Source of the DNA: Rotaria socialis
Taxonomy: Eukaryota; Rotifera; Eurotatoria; Philodinida; Philodinidae
NCBI GenBank assembly: GCA_905331475.1
Contig: CAJNYU010000987.1
Location: 186,001-250,000 of the forward strand
Direction of reading: 5' to 3'
Length of the DNA stretch: 64,000 nt
A program made the translations under genes and the position numbers. Numbering within the stretch: position 1 is the first letter of the stretch; each line of letters begins with the position of its first letter. Positions 22,994 through 34,215 of this stretch are shown here, one piece after another. The notes below the pieces were generated by a model that was not told where the DNA came from, ran no database searches, and saw only the letters and a program-made list of their open reading frames with translations.

Positions 22994-23101
22994 ATGCAGG
23001 CTATTGAATTTACTGTCTCGAGTCTTAAACAGGCGATTATGGATACTCAGTCTAGACAGAATCATGCTCTGAATTTCCAACCTAGTGACAAGAGAAGCTG
23101 A
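22994..23101 (+). other. Short coding-like relic at duplication edge
   Basis: A 35-codon frame opens with ATG at 22994, exactly at the right edge of the duplication. It reads a hydrophilic helix-like stretch (LKQAIMDTQSRQNHA), and a shifted frame continues a similar composition for another 15 codons. It resembles a coiled-coil fragment, for example of a retroelement ORF1/gag, but no domain can be named. Confidence 0.2.
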
Positions 23102-24189
23102 TCAAAATAGGCAAATTGCTAGTCTATCAAATAGTAAATGTTAGTGTTTTCTTTTTTGATCTAGTATTGGTAAATACCTTCTGCATGAGTATGTGTGCAC
23201 TTAATATGGACCTGTTTGAACCGCTAATATTTTCCGCTCCAAGAGTAGTTCGAAAAATAAAAAACTTTCGTATTCCAACTTGGGCTCGTCTTTCTATTTG
23301 GTAAATTTAAATACTTCAAAAATATTTGAAAATAAATCACATTGTATAATAGAATAGTTTGACATTATATAGCAACTAACTTATTACCCTGCATTCATAT
23401 TCTAGTGGATACTCAAGTTTGCTAGACTATGGATCGATACAAAATCAAGTGAAGAAATTGGAAATTGATGTAACTTTCTGTGGCACATCAGAATACTTAC
23501 GTTTCATCAAAAATAGTGATTTGGAAGTTGTTGTTCGATTTTGAATAGCCGAAATTGTTTAGAAGTAACGAGCTTTATACTTTTACTTTACTTTAAACAA
23601 GTGATACGACCAATGTTTGCAAAAAATCTTTTTATCTAGAGAGCAAGACACAAGAAAAAACATTGTTGCTTGAATTTTTCCTTCAAGAACGATAACTTTT
23701 GCATGTTGATGATGTTTTTTATTGACGAAAGGTAGCATAAGAGAGATTCTTTATCTTTTCTTCGCATACCAAAATGATGATAAGGTTGAATAGAAAGCAG
23801 AAAAAAGAAACTAAAACTGTAATAAACAACTGTTAACCGATATCGCTGAAAAGTGAAATTTCAATTATAGATTTCGTAACAAAAATAAAAATATTATTAA
23901 ATCACCTTGATTAATTTATAAGTTTGTCTATTTTTCAATTGTAATTATTAATGACATTGCAAATTATTGATTTAAAAACTACATGCAATGTACTACAAAT
24001 TAGTGTTACCTTTGATCTTCATATTTGTGAGAAAGACTGAGAGAAAATCCTAGTATATATGTTAATTGAAGTTCAATAGTTTAGGGAAATTTTAAATCAT
24101 AGCTTTCGATAATGGTCACCAAATTCCACAGCTATTCTAGATTCGCCATACTGTTATAGGTACTATTTTGATGTATTTTAAATGTCAAT

Positions 24190-24420
24190 GGGGGGAAAGT
24201 GGATCCTAGATCCTATTGGATCCTGTTGTTCCTAATAAAGGGTATTAGATTGCACAATAGATTGACTGGAGTGTACGGAAATCTGTTAGAAGCTACTTCA
24301 ATCTACTAAATACATCGGAGTCTACCACAATGCACCAAAAACTCATTCGCTTTACAGCAATCTTCAAACAATGTAAAAAACATGGATCCTGGTAGATTAG
24401 GGGTGTGCAGCTCACGACCA
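24190..24420. repeat. GGATCCTA-iteron block
   Basis: It begins with a G/A-rich head (GGGGGGAAAGTGGATCCTA) followed by GGATCC-type units (to about 24232). A further GGATCCTGGTAGATTAGG lies at the right side (about 24384). The head resembles those of the foldbacks at 2190 and 2855. It is a possible member of the same element type; arm pairing is weak. Confidence 0.35.
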
Positions 24421-25373
24421 TGAGTGCTGATAAGCGTGAGCGTTTCTTCTCCAAATAGAATATGCAAGAAATCAGTCATAATGAACCCACTTTAGCTATA
24501 TTCATATAACAATACATTATAGTATTTCATACAGTTTCTTATCTAATATATTCAATCGATGTATCTAAATACTTGATATTCAATGAATTGGCAATAAGCG
24601 ATAGAATAGGCTCATTAAAGTTTGGAAAATCATAGTTTCCGAATATTTGTTTCTTCAACTCGCTCATCTTGCTACCGCAAACTACCAAGGAACAAAGCTA
24701 GGATCTTATTATATATGTCTAGTAGGGGTAGCATATTACTATTACCTGTAATAAGTAATAACTGTTATTTCGAATTAATAGTACTAACTAGAAGCCAGGA
24801 AAATTAATAAAGTAATAAGGAAGAAATAAAGCAATAAAGAATTTGATCGTGGAATTACTTCTATTTATCGATATATTTCTGCTTTCTCACCACTAGGATT
24901 ACAACAGCTCTCAAATCGTAGTTCAGGTCAAATGAACGAAAGAATTGCTGAAACAGTTCTATTCACTGATTTATCCACAATCGCTAGATTACCTCCATTC
25001 AATCACTAGTATTATTTGGGTCGTAATTAAGGGTAACCCCTTCGATCCCTTAGGCTCTATCTAGATGTGATCCCTGTGACTTTTGCATCCTACCTGGAGG
25101 CGGCCCCCAATTATGCACAGTTCGTTTATGATGAATTCATTGTTAGACTTATTCGACTAATTGAAGCACAAATGATGAATCATCTATATCAATGATTAGA
25201 ATATATAAGCATCTATCTTTCTCTCCCACCGTCTAAAACAAACACATTGTTTCATATCTGACCTCTAGTGTGACGCACACATTCTAAACGAATTGATTTT
25301 AGACGAAGAATGACAGAGAAAGATCCATGAATGTCTAAATTTTGAATTAACGTTTTTCATTCTTTTTTTCAGG

Positions 25374-25522
25374 AACAAGACGATATAAAGTTGGAAATCA
25401 TACAATTGAATAAAAAATGGCAAGAAAATGAGATCACGAACAAATTCTTCTTTTGCGAATTAACAAAGTTACTTGGCAAGGTGAAATTGCGGGATAACAA
25501 CATGTTATCATCTTCGCAGTGA
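25374..25522 (+). other. Possible orphan terminal exon
   Basis: A good acceptor (TTTTTTTCAG) is followed by 49 open codons ending in TGA: an acidic then Lys-rich stretch containing IQLNKKWQENEI and ELTKLLGKVKL. No upstream partner exon is recognised. It may be a relic or chance. Confidence 0.2.
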
Positions 25523-27258
25523 AAAAGAATTTTTTCAATAACATTATTCATCTACTACGTGCAAAGATCTATACTAGTTGTATTCTATTTACTCATGGAT
25601 GAAACCTTTGAATAAATATAAAACAAAAGATCTAGCTCCTTTTATGTCACTTTGTTTCACAATTCTTTTCGAACGACCACAATGAAATAACTATATTCAA
25701 TCGAACATGAATATTACTGCATAATCTTCCACGAAATAAATGTTGATTCACCTCTACTTGAATACTTTTTGTGATATATATACTGATTTATATTCTGAAA
25801 AGCAAATCAATAGGATTCTCGATTTTTCCTTATAGTATTTTCATTGTCTTTTTGCATATGCGTAAATGGATATAGATGAATTCTTGAATTACAATTAGAA
25901 TAAAGAAATTATTACAAGAAAGTCAACAAGATAATCTAATAAATTTAGGTGTATAACGGATTAAGCAGAGTATGCTCGAAACATGGAAAAAATAGAAGAA
26001 AAAGCATCATTCGCAACATGAAAACAATTTTGTTTTTCCTACGATTAAATCTATGATCATTCGAACTATTTGTCTTTTTTCTTAGAAACACAAGTCAATG
26101 AAAAAGTCGATTGGATTGCTACAAGAGTATTTTCTTGTCTGTATCTTCAAGAATGAATCGATGCAATTGAAATAATAAATTAATAGTAAAGTAACAATTT
26201 CTTCCGAATCGGATAATTTTGAGAGGTTTTTTTTACGTACAGTTATCACATGAATGTTTTTGATCCATGATATTTTAACAAAAATAATAATCGCTATTTT
26301 TCGGATGATACTGTATTAGGAATTAAACAAATTAATGATGTATCAAAATAAGCACTACAGCCAACTTGTTACATATTCACTCATTTTTTTTTCAAAAATT
26401 AAAAAAGCAAACAACTTTTTAAGTTGATAAACTAATTGAAAAGTTTTCTAATTATTATGATAGATATTTATATCAAGAATATTGATACGTAGCTTCTCAA
26501 AAGAGATACTTAAAAAAAGCTATTAGCTACTTGATTATTTTACAGCTGCTTCCAACTTTACTATAATTATTCAAAGATCACGTATTTCTCGAAAGTTTCT
26601 ACACCAATTAAAAAAACCATCTCTGCCATATTAATGTTTTCATACATTTTCCCAAAAAAATCCTATAACGTACCTCTTTCTCTTTTATATCATTAATACC
26701 CCTGATATCATAAATATTTGAAACAATTCAGGAATTTCAACCATTTCGATTATTTCGTCGTCAATTAAATATTAGCAGTATTAAGAGTTTCGCTTTCTCT
26801 TGCCCAGATCTCTGCAGCGTATGACTTTTTCTTTCGCAAAATCCTTAAGCATAGCCGTGGTCTTCTCAGCAAGTAATTACAGAAAACCAATAAGTAGCTA
26901 TAGAATCATTAAGTAGTTATGCTTAAGAAAATGCAGCAGACTATAGTAAAAAAAAAAGTATCTTTTGAGAATGAGCCGCTTACGACATCTGCGATAGGTA
27001 ATTTCATAACAGATAAGGAGCATGACCCTCTTGGAAAGGTGATCTCGGCATACATCATAATCACCTAAGTTTATAATCCTAGGTTTTTGCTAGCAAGAAA
27101 TATTCAATGTACTATCGTGCTCATAATTGTAACACTATGCTACGATGTTCTGCAAATAAACATTTAAAGTAACGTGAAAACTGAAAGGAAAGACGAATGG
27201 CATCCATGACATACAACTACAAACAAACAAACGTCATGCAAGAAGCACAACTATTAAA

Positions 27259-30200
27259 ATGAATGCAATTACAGATTGCACTATCATTTGGTTGGATGAT
27301 AAAGGTAAAGATATAGATGGAGAAGATTTGGGTCTTAATATTCAGCATTACGTGAGTTTGTCACTTCATACATTTACTGACTTTGGTTCATGTTCATCGT
27401 TCATTAAATACTGTACTTCCGACACTCGCCTTTTACTTGTTGTCGCACGCGATCGCTATATTAATCGGCTCTTGAAAACAACTCGTAGATTTCTATCTTC
27501 TCAGATTACTGTTTTTATCTATGTTCTTATTGATAAATGGTCGTTTCATTGGAAACCAGATCCACGCATTCGAGATATTTTTCATACAAGCGAAGAACGA
27601 CACATTATCAACACGTTGCAAAATGATCGGGAAAGTTACTTGACTCAACGTTGGTCGTCTGGTTGCTGTGCTTTTAGTGAGGATGCACCACAAATGGCAC
27701 TCGATAAATAAAATAATGAGAGTGCTAAGTTTATGTGGTTTCAATTGCTTGTTCAAGTACTTCTTCGAATGCCGGTAACAGCGAGAAGTAAAGATGATTT
27801 ACTTCAACAAAGTTTTCTTGCCTACAAGAAGGACGTGTCAGCACAGAATGATATTCATTTATTCAATCGAACATATTGGCCTACGGACGCTATAGATTGG
27901 TACACTAAAGATAAATTTCTCTTTCGTCTTTTCAACCAAGCTTGCCGTACAGATGACATTGATCTCTTATTCAGTTTTCGATTTTTCATTCACGATTTGC
28001 ATCATAAACTGAAGGAAACCTATTGTGAACAACAGTTAAAACGTAACCAACAACAAACCATAATGGTCTATCGAGGTACAATCATGTCAAAAGATGAAAT
28101 TCAGATGCTCCTGGCGCCCACCAGCGAAAAGAAACTTATCTGGTTTACTACATTCGTATCAACTAGCTTGAAGAAAGTAGCTGCTGAGAAGTTTGTATGT
28201 AAATCACTAACTAATGATCAAGTTAGTGTACTGGAAGAAATACATATTGATAACAAGACAGATATGTCATCGGTACCATTCGTTATTTTATCTGAGTCAG
28301 ATGAAGAAGGCGAAAATGAAGTTCTGCTGTCAATCGGAAGTGTTTTCGAATTAGAATCAATCAATGAAACAGTAAGTCGGAAATTCGATATTGCTCAACG
28401 AGAATATCTTATGAACAAAAACCAATAGAGAGCGCATCCTAAAAGTTCACTATGAACATAAGTATAAAGATCTTTTAATTAGTTCAAACGATTTACAAAT
28501 TTTTGTTTTTCCACACAATAGTAATTAATTTGAAGTCTTATAGTCATTCCGAATAGATAAACTCAAAGTTTTTGAAATTTTCATGTAGATTCACTTCTGC
28601 TACTAACACTGATTTGTACTCTTATGATATTGTTCTAAAAATTTGACTTGTTAAATTGAATTTACTTACATATTTCTACAACGATGCATGACTCAAAATT
28701 GTCTATGAAGGGAATTCGATAAAAGAAAAAGATCAATACTTGACTCTATCAATAGTATTGAAACTAATCAAACAGTAAAGTAGCCCTGGCCAGTTTACTA
28801 GGTTCTAAAATTATAATGCATGCGTATTTTCCGGTGTATTCCCAGTACTGTTGTCATGAAAAACCTTTCCAATCGCACTGGTTAGTTTTTAACATCGATT
28901 TTGAATTGTCTTCTTGATTTGTACTTTTAACGCTGGAAGAAATTGAAAAATTCTTTAACTGTTTTTAATTTTGCTGCTAAATTAATATTATTTTTTACAT
29001 GAAGTAACTTTACTACATCCTATAAAAACTATCTGCGGCTATAAGAATATACAGTTATTAGCAGATATAAAATATCAAGAGAAAGATAGAGATTGAATCA
29101 ATTTGTCGGTCTATATTCCAATCTACTTTCTATTAAATTTCTATGAAAATCGATATGTAAACCGAGCTGAATCTCTGCTCATTCGTAAGTAAAGTAGTAT
29201 TCATAAATGGCTGAATTTTTCGAAAAGTTGCTTTTTATTTGAAAGAGCGACAAAAGAGATGTATCTATCGGCTGATTGGTATATAAAACATAATATTTTT
29301 GTGCAATTATTAGATAGGATTTTGTTTTTGAAGGATGAGCATATTTGGGAAATAAAATTACACATGGTTAACTATGAAGATCGTATCAGGAGTGGCCTAC
29401 GGACCTGGCTCGAAGAAGATATAGAAGAAGAAACGTCTCTAATAACACTTTCAGATTTTCTCTTGCAGCGAGGTGATTTCAATAAATCAGAAAAATACCA
29501 GTGAGTGTTCAGTTCTTCTTCAATATCGATGGTATGTGTTGGAATAATATTTCTAGTCAAATCCTACTGAAAGAACTTCCGTCTAACAGCGTTGATCTAG
29601 CATTGATTCACAATAATTTGGGCTATACATATCAAAAAATGAATAAATTTCCAGATGCAATGGACCACTTGAATAAATCGATTGATTTGTATCTGAAGCC
29701 GAACGCATATCAGCATATTAATCGTTTTAATCGTAAACTGGCATCTGCTTACAATAATAAAGGCCTTGTACATAGTGATCTCGGCGAATTCAGGAGTACA
29801 TAAACAAGGGTCTCAGTTTGCGTCATGATGATGCCACTTTACCTGAAAATGAGCAAAAGCATCTGGCAGTTGAACGTTCATGCAGCCACGAAAATCTCGG
29901 CATTGTTTACCAAGCAATGTGTAATTACAAACAAGCTCTGTACCATTTAGAAGAAACACTTCGTATTCGAAACAATTATTTGCCGCCTAATCACTACATG
30001 ATTGCGCAAGTATACAATAACTTAAGCATAGTTTACCGTCTTATTGGTGATCCATCGAAATCTTTAAAGTGCGCCGAACTAGCACTGACACGCCAGATTC
30101 AATCATTACCGGAGAATCATCCACATCGAGGTGCAATGTACAATTCTTTAGGTGACGTCTATCATTCCCAAGGACAATATCCAATGGCATTATTAAATTT

Positions 30201-30975
30201 CGCGACAGCTCTAAGCATATATAAAAACGAACGTATCCGAAGTGCTCTCCGCGAAACAGTTGCACAGAGCAATATTGGCTCTGTTATGATGGCCCAAGAA
30301 AATCTTGATGGAGCTCTGAAGATATTTTTACAATCGCTTGCAACTATTGAATGTGAACAACCACGCCATCCTCGTGTAGCTCTTTGTCTCAATAACATCG
30401 GATTTGCCTATAGAAATAAAGGTGACCATTCAACAGCTATCAGTTATTTTAATCGTGCACTTAAATTTTGCCAATCGTATCTGCCGGAAAATAATGAGGC
30501 AACAGCCATCAGTTATCTCAGTGTAGCGTCAGTATTAACTGAAAATGAATACAACTTAGCTACGGAGTACTTTGAACATGTCAACTCGATTTATAACCAT
30601 ATTGGTCTACCACATCATCAAAACATTATCCGTTGTCACATATATCGTGGCCACTTGTATCGCAAAATACGTGATCATCAATCAGCATTATCTTGCTATA
30701 AAGAAGCAATTTTTCATTGTGAAAAGGCTCCACTTCCACAACGACATCCCTTGTGGGTTCTGATTTACACAAGCTCTGCGCTTGAATACCAACTAATGGA
30801 TGACTTTAGTCGAGCATTAATAGAATATGAATATGCATTACAGCATATTACTGATGATTCACTCGAAATTCCACGGATCCATAATGCAATAGATCTTTGT
30901 CGTCGTAAAATAATAGAAACCGATGTTAGTCAAACAATCGCATTTATGCTAGATACATTGGGCAATATGCAGTAA
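27259..30975 (+). pseudogene. ADP-ribosyltransferase-TPR fusion with stop and frameshift
   Basis: Exon 1 (27259-28371) opens with an N-terminal domain (IIWLDDKG..., TFTDFGS) that precedes ART in many bdelloid proteins. The ART domain follows: FMWFQLLVQVLLRMP, then VYRGTIMSKDE (R motif), TFVSTSL (STS) and GENEVLLSIGSVFELESI (E-x-E). A strong donor (CA|GTAAGT, 28372) and an acceptor at 29333, both phase 0, would join it to the linker DEHIWEIKLHMVN. A 56-bp intron (29501-29556) follows, then about eight TPRs ending at 30975. Two lesions break it: an in-frame TAA at 27709-27711 between N-terminal and ART domains, and a frameshift near 29790 (after LGEF, resuming with EYINKGLSLRH). Either this is a young pseudogene or the lesions are assembly errors. 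If active it would modify proteins with ADP-ribose, with the TPRs probably choosing partners. Confidence 0.8.
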
Positions 30976-31006
30976 TACTTTATGACAGTTGATACTAATC
31001 AAATTA

Positions 31007-31012
31007 AATAAA
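31007..31012 (+). terminator. Poly(A) signal of the ART-TPR gene
   Basis: AATAAA lies about 30 bp after the stop at 30975. Downstream, the AMT gene converges from the other strand (stop at 31265). Confidence 0.5.
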
Positions 31013-31264
31013 TAATCGATAGACGAATTCAATATTTTTAAGAGAGAACGTAAAAGCTAGAGGCGATAATATCAGCCGAATTGATATTTTTAGAAGAAGA
31101 AAAATCTTCATCCCATGATTCTATTTTATTCTATCAAAATCAAAAAATTATCTTTTTTTTTGGAATAAAGAATTACTTATCACACAGAACAAGAAAAGAA
31201 CAAAGTCATTCATCACATATAATACCGGAACCAAATTTTAGAGAGCGAAAAAATTATTTTGCGC

Positions 31265-32654
31265 CTATTGCTTCTTTTTGCTTGCTTGAGGTTTATAATA
31301 TTGTGCTGGCACAAATGGCATTTTAACAATTTCAGCTTCAATAATTCGATTACGAATATTAATATTGACTTTATTGCCAATTTTTGATAATGGAGTTTCA
31401 ACATAAGCCATACCAACATTGAGAAGTTTAAGTGACGGTGCTGGACAACCACTTGTTACCTTGCCAATAATTCGACTTTTTTCATCGCGACCACTTCGAA
31501 TTTCCGCTCCACTTCTTGGACATGAGCCAGTTGATTTTATACCAACACGTTTTCGTGGTGGGCCTTTTTCGATTTGATCCAAAATAACTTTAGCACCTGG
31601 AAAATCAGCGAGTTGTCTTCGTCGTTTTGCAATAGTCCATGTTAAATCAGCTTCGACAGGTGTTGTTTGCTCATCAATATCATTACCATACAGACAAAGA
31701 CCGGCTTCAAGACGAAGAGAATCTCGTGGACCGAGACCTGCCATTTGAGCAACACCCGAGGATAATAAAGCATTGAGAACACGTTCAACATTACTATTGG
31801 AAATACTAATTTCAAAACCATCTTCACCCGTATAACCAGAACGATTAATTCGACATGGAATCGACGGATCATTATTAAACTTGGTTAATCGACTTTGCAT
31901 GAAATAAACTTTTGAGAGATCTACTGATGATCCAAGATAGGGTTGAAGTATTTCAGCTGAACGTGGGCCCTTTAAAAGAAAAGAAACGGTAGGATTTTTA
32001 TTTAATAGATTCTTTAGAATTTACTTGTAAGGCAAGTAATGCTTGATCACTAAGTACTTCAATGTCAACATCCAAACCTTGTCGTTTGGCTTTTGCAAGT
32101 TGAGTATGTAAATGAGCAAGATCTTCTGTTGCTCGGCCAGCATTTGATACGACAAATAAATAACCGTCATTGGTTTTCGTAACAATCAAATCATCAAGAA
32201 TGCCACCCTTTTCACTTGTATACAAAGTTAAACTTGCGCAATTTTCAGGTAAATTTTCAAGATCACAAACAACTAATTTCTCAAAAAACCGAACCCGATC
32301 AGCACCTTTTATTTTTACTTGTAACATATGAGAGACATCAAATATTGAAGCATGTGAGCGTGTATATAAGTGAGATTGAATAACAGATGCGGAATATTGA
32401 ACAGGCAATGTCCAACCACAAAAGCTAACCCTGATAAATAGACAACAGCAAATTTCAAGTACTCTTATAACTTAGATACTAGAAACTCACATGCGTCCAG
32501 AATTATTCACATGAAAATTATATAAAGCCGTTTGTTTACTCGGTTGGGCAGCTCCTTCGGGTTTAGCACTACCTTTCAACGACGATAATGCTATTCCTCG
32601 ACATTGTAAGATCAAGCTTCGTTTGATTAATGTTCGTGCTAAAATACTCGACAT
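31265..32654 (-). CDS. AMT: Aminomethyltransferase (glycine cleavage T-protein), mitochondrial
   Basis: Three exons (32491-32654, 32025-32430, 31265-31969) with introns of 60 and 55 bp give 1,275 nt, or 424 residues. All junctions keep frame (phases 2 and 0). The protein takes the aminomethyl group from the H-protein lipoyl arm, releases ammonia and passes the one-carbon unit to tetrahydrofolate. Family marks include VSFCGW, FDVSHM, EKGGILDDLIV, GYTGEDGFEIS, LGPRDSLRLEAG, CLYGNDI and TSGCPAPSL. The N-terminus (MSSILARTLIKRSLILQCRG) is basic and lacks acids, as expected of a mitochondrial presequence. Length matches animal AMT. It lies head-to-tail 267 bp downstream of the dystrophin stop, and converges on the ART-TPR gene. 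Confidence 0.96.
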
Positions 32655-32921
32655 CTAGAATATTTTTAGATTATTTGGTTTTTATTCACTAAATTAAAAT
32701 GTATGCATAGGTGTATATAATTATATGAAACAGACAAAACAACACATTGAAATAATGACTTAGATAGGGTCTAGAATAATTTTGAAAAAACAAATTAGTC
32801 AATAGTCATGATTATTATCTGACCATCACTGCCTGAGAATAGAGATTCAAAATGAATTTGTCTAGTTACATGACACAGAAACGAAAGAAAGAAAGAAAAT
32901 TATTTCCCTAAAATAATTAGT
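32655..32921. other. Spacer between dystrophin 3' end and AMT start
   Basis: This 267-bp AT-rich spacer must hold the dystrophin 3' UTR end and the AMT promoter. I found no AATAAA on the minus strand and no obvious TATA box. Confidence 0.4.
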
Positions 32922-34215
32922 TTACGAAGTTACAATTTGATGGCAAAAATTTGAAGATGCAGTTGATTGTGGTTCAGTTATGACTGAAACGAGATCGCCT
33001 ATTGCACGGTTGAGATCATCGGCCATATGAAAAAGATTGTCGATAGTCAATAAATCTAGTTGATAAAAAAAAATTTCGGTTGTTTTGTTTTTCGAAAAAC
33101 AATTCTCAATTACTTGGTTGGCGTTCAAGATTTCGATCAACTGATCGACGTAGAGTGTGTACCGGAGACTAAAAGTTAATACAAAATAAAATGTAGATAA
33201 AAAAGAATCTCAACTATTCTTTCGTAACCGTCTCAATGCGCTCGAGTGAATAATAAGGAGGTCTGAGAATTGCCAAAAAAAAAGATCGAAGGGAATCTAT
33301 CTAAGACATTTGGGGAATCGAGTATTGTATACTAGAGAAACTGATTATCATTACTTCTTTGGATAATAACTGTTTTGAACGTTCCATTTGTTTTCCTAAC
33401 TGTTTATTATGTTCTTCAAGAATCTTCATCCTTTGTTCAAGCTTAATTTTATGTTGTCTTAATTGTTTTGCTTCACGCAGCATTTTACGATCATTATAAA
33501 CTTCTAATTGATTATCATTAAATAATAACTGTTCTTGTTGTTCATTTAAAATTAGAGATTGTTCTCTATGTTCTTGACAAAGACGTTCATATTCATTTTG
33601 TAAAAGACGATTTTCGTCTTCGAGATCACAAATTATTGCTTCCAGTTCAACGCGTTCTTCATGGTCCAGTGAAGATGAATGAACTAATAGTTCATTAGGA
33701 AAAAAATGGGGCTAAAAAAACAAATAATCTTCTATTTAAGATTTTTCGAACTGGCTGAGTTATGATTAACCAGAGCCTTCTTTGCTATTTATCACTACGT
33801 ACCGCTTTGCTCACAGCATTATTCAAATTTCTACAATGTTGTGCAATAATCATATGTTCATCATCCCTACGATAGTGAAAATTGAAAAGTTGGTTTTTTT
33901 ATTCAAAAAATATTTTTTTATCTACGTACGATTCAGTCAATGAAGAAATTAGGGGTGTGACTTCAATATGTGGCCTAAAAACAAATCGACAAATCTCACT
34001 ACAGACATTTCTTTTTTTTTTCTCTACTTGGAAGGTGTCGTGCTTGGAGAAGCTAATGCTGGCGATGATAAAATTTGCTGTTCGCTTGTTGATACAGTAT
34101 TATCGAAAACATGTGGCAATGGTAAATAACCAAGTTTAGGAGTTTTCCTCGTTTTAGCCCATACTTTATTTTTAAATATACGAAAAAAGTCTCGAATATC
34201 TTCCGAAGATGTGGT
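32922..34215 (-). other. Dystrophin C-terminal coiled coil
   Basis: Exons at about 34100-34215 ([20 protein letters not shown]), 33800-33870, 33354-33715 and 32922-33168. The coiled coil [16 protein letters not shown] and [19 protein letters not shown] matches the dystrobrevin-binding coil of dystrophin. The last exon has [18 protein letters not shown]. The phase between the exon ending near 33354 and the last one does not fit directly, so a small exon (perhaps within 33200-33280) may be missed. Confidence 0.85.

Larger units (their letters stand above)
18143..22998 (+). repeat. Segmental duplication, copy 2
   Basis: This is the direct-orientation partner of 2928-6914. It lacks the Helitron, so it preserves the empty site (18219/18220). 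It keeps about 1.8 kb between the satellite (ending about 20495) and the B-box exon that copy 1 does not have. Homology ends at ATGCA around 22998. Confidence 0.85.
23102..27258. other. Gene-poor AT-rich stretch
   Basis: Mostly AT-rich DNA without credible genes. Exceptions are a short GGATCC-iteron block (24190-24420) and one possible orphan exon (25374-25522). A plus-strand stretch near 25113-25195 reads about 28 protein-like codons but is isolated. Confidence 0.45.
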
